64,000 nt of DNA from Actinobacteria bacterium IMCC26256. Lineage in GTDB: Bacteria > Actinomycetota > Acidimicrobiia > IMCC26256. The translations under genes and the position numbers were made by a program. This document shows positions 52,026-59,866 of the stretch, in pieces. Numbering within the stretch: position 1 is the stretch's first letter; the number at the start of each line of letters is the position of its first letter. A model generated the notes under the pieces. That model made no database searches, was not told the origin of the DNA, and saw only the letters and a list, made by a program, of their open reading frames with translations. Where the stretch lies: contig CP011489.1 in assembly GCA_001023575.1 (NCBI GenBank), positions 1,177,001-1,241,000 on the forward strand, written 5' to 3'.

Positions 52026-52963
52026 GGTGTCTCCTCCGTTAATTGAAGAAAAACATCCTCAAGAGTTGCTTGCCCAGTAGCGAGTGAGAACAAGGGTGCA
52101 TTGACCTCGTGGAGGAAATTCACAACGGCACGCACCAATTCAGTGCTGGTCGGGGCCTCAACTACATAGGTGCCGCTGGTGGTCTCTCTACACATCTCGG
52201 CTCTAACTCCAAGTGATCTCTGAAGAGTCTCGGTATCTAAACCTGGGGTGCTTGTAAATACGAGCTCGGACCGGATTACCGCCCCGGTTAATTCGCCAGG
52301 GCTACCTTCGGCAACGACACTTCCTTTATCAATAATTGCAATACGCCCACAGAGGGTCTCAGCCTCGGCGAGATTGTGCGTCGTCAGTACAATCGTCACA
52401 CCTTGTTCTGAGAGTGCTTGGATAATCTCCCAAGTAGTTGCACGAGCTCGTGGATCCATGCCGGCGGTGGGTTCGTCCAAGAAAAGCAATTCAGGCCGCC
52501 CAATTAGAGCCAATGCAAGAGAGAGCCTCTGATACTGCCCACCAGAGAGCCGACGTATCGGAGTTTGAGCTGAGTCGTTGAGGCCCACCAAATCGAGAAG
52601 ACGTTTTGGCTCATCAGGAGACTGGTAGAAGGCGGCATAAAGACGCAGAGTCTCTAATGGTTTTAGCCCTGGAGATAGACCCCCTGATTGAAGCATCACG
52701 CCGATGCGAGGTTTTAGTGCGTCACCTTGGCCCCATGGATCAAGCCCTAGAACCTCTACGGTGCCGGAGTCAGGTTTTCTATAACCCTCTAAAATCTCAA
52801 CGGTCGTTGTCTTGCCAGCACCATTGGGTCCAAGGATTCCGAAGACCTCTCCGACTCCGATCTCAAGGTCTATGCCGTTTACCGCATTGCGAGATCCGTA
52901 TTGCTTCTTGAGACCGCGAACGCGTATCGCGGAGGTAAGCGGCTCAGGCATTGTCGTCGGCAC
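52022..52963 (-). CDS. ABC transporter ATP-binding protein, DrrA-like
   Basis: This is a 313-residue ATPase. Walker A is GPNGAGKTTTVEIL, signature LSGGQYQRLSLALAL, Walker B LLFLDEPTAGMDP, and the H-loop His is in VLTTHNLAE. The C-terminal 80 residues are the regulatory domain of DrrA/CcmA-like exporters. Another start at ATG 52951 is possible. It drives the permease that follows. Confidence 0.94.
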   Translation of the reverse strand: MPTTMPEPLTSAIRVRGLKKQYGSRNAVNGIDLEIGVGEVFGILGPNGAGKTTTVEILEGYRKPDSGTVEVLGLDPWGQGDALKPRIGVMLQSGGLSPGLKPLETLRLYAAFYQSPDEPKRLLDLVGLNDSAQTPIRRLSGGQYQRLSLALALIGRPELLFLDEPTAGMDPRARATTWEIIQALSEQGVTIVLTTHNLAEAETLCGRIAIIDKGSVVAEGSPGELTGAVIRSELVFTSTPGLDTETLQRSLGVRAEMCRETTSGTYVVEAPTSTELVRAVVNFLHEVNAPLFSLATGQATLEDVFLQLTEETP

Positions 52964-53060
52964 TATTTTTCGGCGTTGTTATCGGCATTATCAGGGGCAT
53001 TATCGTCGAATAGTAACGGCCTATGGGTTACAAACATGACTAATGCCGTTTTCAACTCAA

Positions 53061-54158
53061 TTATCGATCTCGCCAAGCTACGAAGAGCCCTAATTCCCCG
53101 AGAGCGTGGCGCGCTTCTTCGGTGATATCAACTTGAGATAGCGCCTCCATACTCTCAGCAACTAAGCGTTTGATCGAGGCCTCCGCTGCATCTACTGCCC
53201 CCGTCTCGATGAGGAGTGCAGAGAGCAGCTCGATCTCTTCGTCATGTAGGTCGGGCGCCCCGACGCGATCTAAAAGTTTGGCCTGAGAAGCATCTGCACG
53301 TTCGGAGGCATAGGCGATGAGCGGGGTTAATTTGCCCTCCCTCAGATCGTCGCCTACTGGTTTGCCTGTGATCGCAGCATCTCCGAAGACTCCAAGGATG
53401 TCATCACGCATCTGAAAAGCCTCACCCAGGGGAAGACCAAAGGCCGATAGATCCTCCGCTAGTTCGTCATAGCGGCCGGCTAGGGCAGCCCCTAGATGTA
53501 ACGGGCGCTCAACTGTGTACTTCCCAGACTTGTACCACTCGATACGCCTGGCCCTCTCAGCGTTGCGCTCCCCCGCTGCAGTCCCAAGCAGGTCAAGGTA
53601 CTGGCCAACGCAGAGTTCGAGCCTGAGTTCATTGTAAATTTCGCGTGTAGTTGGAGAGCAACCCGCCATTAGCCGATCGGCATAAACAAAGGCAAAGTCC
53701 CCAATGAGTATCGCTGCGCCCTCACCAAATCGCCGCTCTTCACCATTCCACAAAGCCTCGGAGTGACGATTCATAAAATGACGGTGCACAGCCGGGAGAT
53801 CCCTTCGCCTGTCAGACCCGTCCATCACATCGTCATGAATCAAAGCGAAACTATGGAGCAACTCGAGTGCCGCTCCCGCATCAATCATTGCAGCGTCATC
53901 TGGTGACCCACCGGCACCAATGAACGACCAATGACAGAAGGCAGGGCGTAGTCGTTTACCGCCAGCAATCACCAAATTTTTCAAAGCCTCGATCGGCTCA
54001 CGTAAATTGGCGTCGATTCCGCTCCAACGCTCGATCTCTTCTGTGAGTAACGCCACCACACGCGCCTCCGCTGCCGCCCCCGCCTCCAAAAGGCTCGGAG
54101 GCAATTTAGGGGTGGCCTGTCGTTCCCTTGGATTGGCAGTTGTCTTATCTAGAGGCAT
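53061..54158 (-). CDS. polyprenyl diphosphate synthase (geranylgeranyl diphosphate synthase type)
   Basis: This 365-residue trans-prenyltransferase elongates allylic diphosphates with isopentenyl diphosphate. The first Asp-rich motif is LIHDDVMDGSDRRR (about residues 120-130), the second is FQMRDDILGVFGD. GGKRLRPAF marks the substrate-binding Lys/Arg. Five residues before the first motif is a Leu/His-Ser-Phe segment (LLHSFALIHDD), so the product is probably C20 or longer. It is monocistronic on the minus strand, divergent from the SCP2 gene. Confidence 0.92.
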   Translation of the reverse strand: MPLDKTTANPRERQATPKLPPSLLEAGAAAEARVVALLTEEIERWSGIDANLREPIEALKNLVIAGGKRLRPAFCHWSFIGAGGSPDDAAMIDAGAALELLHSFALIHDDVMDGSDRRRDLPAVHRHFMNRHSEALWNGEERRFGEGAAILIGDFAFVYADRLMAGCSPTTREIYNELRLELCVGQYLDLLGTAAGERNAERARRIEWYKSGKYTVERPLHLGAALAGRYDELAEDLSAFGLPLGEAFQMRDDILGVFGDAAITGKPVGDDLREGKLTPLIAYASERADASQAKLLDRVGAPDLHDEEIELLSALLIETGAVDAAEASIKRLVAESMEALSQVDITEEARHALGELGLFVAWRDR

Positions 54159-54287
54159 GGTGTCTCAAGGATACGGCGCATGGGCAGATGCTCTCTGAAT
54201 CGTGATGAGCGCCAATTAGGCCGAGGCCGTTGCGCCTGATGCTCAGCGCTCGGATGGGTCAGCCCTGTAATAGGTAAGGTGAGGAGC

Positions 54288-54653
54288 GTGAGAAGCCTAT
54301 TAAATCCTGAGACGCTCGCGGCACGTGCCGCGCAGATTGGCGAGGGTCATGTGCCGCCTGAATTGACCCTCCGGCTGGGTGTCGAGATACGAGGGCTCTG
54401 GATGTATACGGTCTCCTTCAAGGAAGGGCATATCTCAGTTTCAGAGGGTCTTGACTGCGATATCTCGATTCACCTCGGGCAAGAGACAGCAATTGAGATC
54501 GCCAACGGAAGAATGAATGCACAGCAGGCAATTGACGCTGGAAATCTGAAGCTTGCTGGAGAGTTAAGGAAGATTCCTCTCGCCAAAGCACTCTCGACTC
54601 TTACTGCTCTGCTTAGCGAACCAGGCAGCGATTATCCATCAACACTCCCCTAA
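54288..54653 (+). CDS. SCP2-domain protein
   Basis: This is a 121-residue small soluble protein with a sterol-carrier-protein-2 fold, which holds hydrophobic ligands such as acyl-CoA. DCDISIHLGQETAIEIANGRMNAQQAIDAG and LKLAGELRKIPLAKALSTL are the family's characteristic strand-helix end. I prefer GTG 54288, since AGGTGA lies five bases upstream; GTG 54279 is in frame. It stands just ahead of an acyl-CoA dehydrogenase gene, in line with a lipid-handling role. Confidence 0.82.
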   Translation: MRSLLNPETLAARAAQIGEGHVPPELTLRLGVEIRGLWMYTVSFKEGHISVSEGLDCDISIHLGQETAIEIANGRMNAQQAIDAGNLKLAGELRKIPLAKALSTLTALLSEPGSDYPSTLP

Positions 54654-54736
54654 AATTCGCTCCGTGCAGATTGGATTTACTAACAAAGCCTGAGAATCGC
54701 TAGCACCAAGCCTCAATACCGAAAGCCTGTAACCTT

Positions 54737-54773
54737 TTCTCTAGCAACCACGTTCTCTAGCAATAACGTACGT
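54737..54773. promoter_or_regulatory. direct repeats and palindrome upstream of the acyl-CoA dehydrogenase gene
   Basis: TTCTCTAGCAA occurs twice (54737-54747, 54753-54763) with a 16-bp period, followed by the perfect palindrome ACGTACGT (54766-54773). The group lies 34-70 bases upstream of the ATG at 54807. Such patterns fit regulator binding. No regulator gene is nearby. Confidence 0.4.
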
Positions 54774-54806
54774 AAAGATATTTACTCTTCCCAAATCGGA
54801 GACACC

Positions 54807-56033
54807 ATGACAATCGTCGATAGGAATCCATCAATTGAAGATTTCAAGGCTGCCGCTACTGCGTTCTTAGACACCCAGTTTGAGCGCCGATCCGATGAAG
54901 CATTCGAGTGGGGTAAGGGCGACGATCGAGTCGGAGTTCTAGAGGAGAAATCTCCCGATGAGGAGGCGATCGAGTTAGCCGAGGCAAAAGCATTTAAGGC
55001 GAGTGAATTTGATGCTGGATTTGGTTGGATAACTGGCCCATCTGAGTATGGTGGATCATCCCTGAGTGCAGCGCACGAACGCGCCTACAGAGAAATATCT
55101 AGCGAGTACGCAACTCCGAATCAATCGATGTTTGGGATAGGCCTCGGAATGGTCGCTCCAACGATCCTTGCTCATGCAATACCTGAGGTGCGTGAGCGAT
55201 ATTTACGCTCAATGCATCGCGGCGACATAGTCGGCTGCCAACTCTTCTCGGAGCCCATTGCTGGATCTGACCTCGCGGGTATTCAAACAAAGGCTGTTCT
55301 TGATGGTGACGAATGGATTGTCACTGGCCAGAAAGTCTGGACCTCTGGTGCTCACTACTCTGATATCGGAGAGATCATCACGCGCACTGATCCGGAGAAG
55401 CCCAAGCATCGCGGACTGACCATGCTCCTCGTCGATATGCATGCCCCAGGGGTTGAGATCCGCCCTCTACGACAGATGACCGGAGGTGCTTCCTTTAACG
55501 AGGTTTTCTTCGACGAAGTGAGGGTACCAACATCTCACCTCCTCGGTGATGTCGATGGCGGTTGGAGTGTTGCTCTCACTACTCTGATGAATGAGCGAGC
55601 GGCTATTGGTGGCGGCGGCGGTGGTGTCGGAACAATGAGCATGACACGCTTCATCGAGTTGGCGAAGTTCCTTGGATGCGCAGATGATCCGATTACTAGG
55701 CAGCGTCTAGCTGACATATACATCCGTGGCAGTGTCGCAAGATTTACAAACCTAAGGGCGATGGCAAAGATCCGCCTCGGGCAACTCCCGGGTCCAGAAA
55801 TGTCAATCGCGAAATTGGCGCTTACCGAGAATATGTCGCTCATCTCACAACTATTAGGTGAGATGCTCGGACCGCGAATGATTGCAGATACTGGCGAATG
55901 GGGAACCTACGCGTGGAACGAGTTTGTTCTAGGAGTACCCGGAATGAGGATCGCCGGCGGCACCGATGAAGTAATGCGCAACATCGTTGGCGAGCGAGTG
56001 TTGGGTCTTCCAAAAGAGCCAAAGCCGGCGTAG
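54807..56033 (+). CDS. acyl-CoA dehydrogenase
   Basis: This 408-residue FAD enzyme oxidises acyl-CoA. QLFSEPIAGSDLAGIQTKA and ITxxKVWTSGAHYSD are the flavin and substrate-binding segments; FDEVRVPTSHLLGDVDGGW and GTDEVMRNIVGERVLGLP close the fold. It is of the type often found in actinobacterial steroid or lipid degradation (FadE). The substrate is unknown, and no catalytic base can be assigned from the sequence alone. The ATG follows GGAGA. Confidence 0.92.
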   Translation: MTIVDRNPSIEDFKAAATAFLDTQFERRSDEAFEWGKGDDRVGVLEEKSPDEEAIELAEAKAFKASEFDAGFGWITGPSEYGGSSLSAAHERAYREISSEYATPNQSMFGIGLGMVAPTILAHAIPEVRERYLRSMHRGDIVGCQLFSEPIAGSDLAGIQTKAVLDGDEWIVTGQKVWTSGAHYSDIGEIITRTDPEKPKHRGLTMLLVDMHAPGVEIRPLRQMTGGASFNEVFFDEVRVPTSHLLGDVDGGWSVALTTLMNERAAIGGGGGGVGTMSMTRFIELAKFLGCADDPITRQRLADIYIRGSVARFTNLRAMAKIRLGQLPGPEMSIAKLALTENMSLISQLLGEMLGPRMIADTGEWGTYAWNEFVLGVPGMRIAGGTDEVMRNIVGERVLGLPKEPKPA

Positions 56034-56049
56034 GAGAGAGTCGGAGAAG

Positions 56050-56823
56050 GTGCAACCGTTCGAACGCCTTAGGGCTATTGCACGCTGGACAAGGGGACTC
56101 GACGAGGAGTCGCTTTTACTTGAGGCCATCGATTGCTTAGCCGACTTTGATGACGACCCTGCTGGGCTCGTCGTGGCGTGCAGACGATTACTCTCCTACC
56201 ACCCTTACTCGGCAAGGCTCTGGTGGGTATGTAGCCGGGTCATCGGCTCTATGGAGCCCCGTATGGTGGCGTGGGATACCTGGGATCAGATCAGGAATGA
56301 TGCAACGGCTTCTTATCTTCACTCCTATTTAGAGTCAGACGAACGGCCAGTGTTGAGTCTCGGATGGTCACAGACCATGAGCTCTCTGGCAGGGATCTCT
56401 CCGGGGCGTGAAATCGTTGTATTGCGAACCGGTGACGACAACAATCTCAGCAGGTCACTGCGAGAGGAGTCATTACCGATACGCGTAATTGGTGCGGTGG
56501 AGGTTGCCGCACTTGACCCCGTCTGCGTCCTTCTACCGATTGTCGTTTCAGGGGGAGGGCGAGTTTTTATAACCCCAAAGATATTCGAGTCTCTCGATCT
56601 ACTCTCCGAGTTTCCGGCTATCGGGGTTGCACCAATCGGTTGCGCCCTCTCGGAGAATGTAGCTAGAGCGTTTATCTCTGGGAACGAAGCACTCGACCTC
56701 CGGGATCTGCCCACAAGTGCTGCGGCCACATTCGCAGGGCCGAGCGGTGTTGTATCTAGGGTGCAGTTTCAGCAACGTAGGGATGCACCAGATGCACCCG
56801 AGTTGATTCGAAGTCTCGGCTAG
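56050..56823 (+). CDS. uncharacterised protein
   Basis: This is a 257-residue protein. I place the start at GTG 56050, behind GGAGA; an earlier frame start lies inside the dehydrogenase gene. An N-terminal helical part is followed by alternating strands and helices (VLSLGWSQTMSSLAG, EIVVLRTGDDNNLSRSL, CVLLPIVVSGGGRVFITP). The pattern faintly recalls the eIF2B/methylthioribose-1-phosphate isomerase fold, but I do not see its catalytic residues. It follows the dehydrogenase after 16 bases. Confidence 0.65.
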   Translation: MQPFERLRAIARWTRGLDEESLLLEAIDCLADFDDDPAGLVVACRRLLSYHPYSARLWWVCSRVIGSMEPRMVAWDTWDQIRNDATASYLHSYLESDERPVLSLGWSQTMSSLAGISPGREIVVLRTGDDNNLSRSLREESLPIRVIGAVEVAALDPVCVLLPIVVSGGGRVFITPKIFESLDLLSEFPAIGVAPIGCALSENVARAFISGNEALDLRDLPTSAAATFAGPSGVVSRVQFQQRRDAPDAPELIRSLG

Positions 56824-56850
56824 AAGAGAGCTGACATCGGTATCAGAGGA

Positions 56851-57723
56851 TTACCGCTGCTTCAAAATGCTTTCAACACGCTGCGATAATCGACCTACTC
56901 CAAGACGGTCGCACCAACTCTGAAAATCACTGCGCGGGCCAGTCCATACCCAATCGTCTACGCCACTCGAGATCGCGTCGTATCTCAGCGTTGCCAAATC
57001 GCGAAATAAGAGCGCATCTTCGAAACAGGCAACAAAGGTCTCGGCGAGTCTTGCTGCTCCCCTAACCTGCACCGTCCACTGCGATGGGTCGCGCGGGATG
57101 TTCTCAAGGTGTAGATATTCTTGAAGTACAAGTGCCGAGGATTTCGCTCCCCAACCTTTTAAGCCGGGGAATCCGTCTGCTGTATCGCCGGTAAGCGCAA
57201 GCCAATCGGGGATCGATTCCGGAGAGACTCCGAATTTGGCTCTGACCCCATCGGCATTACGTATCTCGCCCCTGCGCCGGTCAACCTGAACTATTCGATC
57301 GCCTTCTACGCACTGAGACAAATCTTTATCGGGGGTACACAAGTGGACGAGAGATACGCGCTCATCGTTACCTGCTATTCGCGCTGCCGAGGCCATAGCA
57401 TCGTCGGCTTCATACTCGGTCATGGCCAAGACGCATACTCCCAATGACCTGAGTGCATCTTCGAGAATGGCGAACTGCAGGAATAGCTCCTCCTCTAAAC
57501 CCTCTCCGGTTTTATACCCTGCATACATAGCATTTCGGAAAGAGTCAACCGTATGGTCAGTAGCTACGGCGATATGTGTAACTCCCTCATCGAGCATCGT
57601 CACTACAGAGTTGAGGACACCGCGAACCGCTGCGATCTCGATACCCTCAGCGTCGATACTTGAGGGCAGTGCAAAGTGATGGCGGAAGAGTTCGTAGGTA
57701 CCGTCGAGGAGGTGTACTTCCAT
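56851..57723 (-). CDS. 5'-3' exonuclease (FEN/PolA N-terminal type)
   Basis: This is a 290-residue stand-alone nuclease starting at ATG 57723. HLLDGTYELFRHHFALP, the helical arch Arg/Lys region (FRNAMYAGYKTGEG), EYEADDAMASAARI and LCTPDKDLSQCV hold metal-binding acids as in the exonuclease domain of DNA polymerase I. WLALTGDTADGFPGLKGWGAKSSALVL is the helix-hairpin-helix. Mycobacteria have a similar free exonuclease near helY. It should remove RNA primers or flaps. Confidence 0.9.
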   Translation of the reverse strand: MEVHLLDGTYELFRHHFALPSSIDAEGIEIAAVRGVLNSVVTMLDEGVTHIAVATDHTVDSFRNAMYAGYKTGEGLEEELFLQFAILEDALRSLGVCVLAMTEYEADDAMASAARIAGNDERVSLVHLCTPDKDLSQCVEGDRIVQVDRRRGEIRNADGVRAKFGVSPESIPDWLALTGDTADGFPGLKGWGAKSSALVLQEYLHLENIPRDPSQWTVQVRGAARLAETFVACFEDALLFRDLATLRYDAISSGVDDWVWTGPRSDFQSWCDRLGVGRLSQRVESILKQR

Positions 57724-57760
57724 GGCGCCATTATCCCCCACCGCATGCTGAGAGCAAGTT

Positions 57761-59557
57761 CTATAGCTCTGCGAAGACAGCCTCTGCCTCTGAGGCTGCC
57801 TGGGCAAATTCGTCGGGTGTTACTGGCGGCGCAAATAAATACCCACTCAAATGATCGCAGCCAAGCTCGATCAAGCGAGCAGCTTGGGACCTGGTCTCCA
57901 CGCACTCTGCCGTGACCCGAAAACCAAGTCCGTGCCCGAGACGTACCACAGCATTTGGTATCGCGGTTTCTCGTGGGCCCAGGTCAACGGTACTGACGAA
58001 CGCTCGGTCAATCTTCAGAGTATGGACGGGGTGCACATGCAGATACCGAAGCGAGGAGAACCCAACACCGAAGTCATCTATGGCGATAGGGAAACCCCTT
58101 CCTGCAAGGTCAGCGAACTCTCCGCCAGCCTCTAAAGCTTCATCGAGAAGCACGCGTTCGGTGAGTTCGACCCCAATTCGCGAAGTTTCGAGCCCGTTCA
58201 TCACTGCATAATTCGACATTCTCTCGCCATACCCTTGGTGGGCGAGTTCCGCCGCACTCATATTTATCCATACGCGATCAATCGGAGTTTCGGAGTGATC
58301 CCATTCAGATAATTGTCGAGCAGCCTCAGCAGCGACCCAGTCGCCGAGTGGGACCACAAGGCCGGTTTCTTCAGCAACATCGATAAAGGAATCTGGATAA
58401 AGCAGTCCGCGTTTAGGGTGGCGCCATCTGACTAGCGCCTCAGACTCTGATGCCCTACCGGTGCGGGTATCCACTATTGGTTGATAATGAATCTCGAGTT
58501 GACCCTCGACAAGAGCGGCTTTGAACTCAGACTCTATGTGCATATCATCGCTAATGCGATCACGCATTTCCTCATCAAATAGCGAGACTCTTGACCGGCC
58601 ATTGCGCTTCGCCTCGTAAGAGGCGCGATCCGCGTTACGAATCAGTTCCTCTGGTTCGCGTGAGCTAGATGCGCATGCAACACCTATAGAGCAAGAGATA
58701 TTTATGCTGCGACCGGCCTTACGGATAGGTTCGTCGAGAGCTTTACGTGCTTGCTCCGCTATGACGATCGCCGCTTCAGCACTCGGAAGATGAGCACAAA
58801 TCAAAAACTCATCGCCTCCAAGTCGGGCGACTACAGCCTCTGCAGGGACAGCTCCTCGAATGCGTGATGCAACCTCTACAAGAACGTGATCTCCAATTGC
58901 ATGGCCCAGAGAGTCGTTAACACGCTTGAAGTGATCTAAATCAACAAACATGACAGCAGTTACTCCACCCACTCGCCTCTGCTGTGCAAGCGACCAACCA
59001 ATCCTGTCCGCAGCAAGTGCGCGATTAGGTAACCCAGTGAGTGGGTCGTGCAGTGCCATACGCTCTAAAGCTTTCTGCGCCAAACGTCGTTCAGTGACAT
59101 CCTGACTCACTACGACGACAGCCTCTCCGATAGAGAGGACTTGCTGATGGATCCAGCGCTTCTCTCCTCTAATAGAGATTGCAATCTCCTCATGAAATTG
59201 CCCAGCGCGTTCTATAGCATCGCCCCAGCGAGCGATTAGATGAACAGCAGACTCCGAGAAAACATCAGAACAGAGACGCCCAACTAAATCGGAGGCAGAC
59301 CTCCTGAGCATCTCTGCGGCCGCTGAGTTCATAAACCGAAACTCAAAATCACGGATCGAGCCATCAGTCGAACGCACCGCATCCCAAATTGAGAAGCCAT
59401 CAGGGCTAACTGCCATAGCCTTAATGAATTGATCTGGCGAGGCCAGCATTCCCTCGCCAATCACCATTCGCTCACCGAGACGCGTGACAACAGCATCCAT
59501 CGCTGCGGGAGTCTCTCCCGAGTCTCTTGCACTCGGCTCCGGATTAGTCGGGTTCAT
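57761..59557 (-). CDS. PAS-GGDEF-EAL cyclic-di-GMP protein
   Basis: This is a 598-residue protein. I choose ATG 59557, eight bases behind GGAG. A PAS-like domain at about residues 40-150 precedes a GGDEF domain with RLGGDEFL intact and an EAL domain (ESEALVRWRHPK). EAL metal-binding residues in IDDFGVGFSSL and the KIDRAFVS segment are also intact. It could both make and break cyclic-di-GMP. There are no membrane helices, so the signal is likely cytoplasmic. No other c-di-GMP gene is in the window. Confidence 0.93.
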   Translation of the reverse strand: MNPTNPEPSARDSGETPAAMDAVVTRLGERMVIGEGMLASPDQFIKAMAVSPDGFSIWDAVRSTDGSIRDFEFRFMNSAAAEMLRRSASDLVGRLCSDVFSESAVHLIARWGDAIERAGQFHEEIAISIRGEKRWIHQQVLSIGEAVVVVSQDVTERRLAQKALERMALHDPLTGLPNRALAADRIGWSLAQQRRVGGVTAVMFVDLDHFKRVNDSLGHAIGDHVLVEVASRIRGAVPAEAVVARLGGDEFLICAHLPSAEAAIVIAEQARKALDEPIRKAGRSINISCSIGVACASSSREPEELIRNADRASYEAKRNGRSRVSLFDEEMRDRISDDMHIESEFKAALVEGQLEIHYQPIVDTRTGRASESEALVRWRHPKRGLLYPDSFIDVAEETGLVVPLGDWVAAEAARQLSEWDHSETPIDRVWINMSAAELAHQGYGERMSNYAVMNGLETSRIGVELTERVLLDEALEAGGEFADLAGRGFPIAIDDFGVGFSSLRYLHVHPVHTLKIDRAFVSTVDLGPRETAIPNAVVRLGHGLGFRVTAECVETRSQAARLIELGCDHLSGYLFAPPVTPDEFAQAASEAEAVFAEL

Positions 59558-59866
59558 TCCTTGGTCTCCATCAGGGAACTCATCAGCGAGACTCAATCCC
59601 ACTGCTACTGGCCGTTCACACTCTAGGGGGAACGGCAACCGTAATTGCCGGGGCTCACGGGTGCCTTAGAGCCGAGAACTCTTACTCAAACAGCCCAAGA
59701 GAACTCAGCGATGCCGGGGGCTCAAAAGCGATCTACTCATATTGTTGAAGTTATAATTTGACACTTATAGTTATGCAGAATCAAGCACTACCCCTTGCGC
59801 CTCCCCACTCTAAGTGGTAGAAAAGGGGCGTTTAGAGGCTTGAAGTAGATATCAAATGGGGGCGTT
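59558..59866. promoter_or_regulatory. intergenic region with TATAAT box and nested hairpin
   Basis: This is the 309-base gap between the divergent GGDEF-EAL and FN3 genes. It includes TATAAT at 59752-59757 (plus strand), a possible -10 for the FN3 gene. CCCCTT (59791-59796) and AAGGGG (59823-59828) enclose CCACT-CTA-AGTGG (59805-59817), a nested inverted repeat 40-75 bases before the GTG. Such a leader hairpin could affect translation. Otherwise I see no gene in it. Confidence 0.35.

Noticed and set aside
59750-59866. Cyclic-di-GMP riboswitch before the FN3 gene, suggested by the neighbouring GGDEF-EAL gene
   Set aside because: None of the conserved GEMM sequence blocks is present; only a simple nested hairpin is seen.
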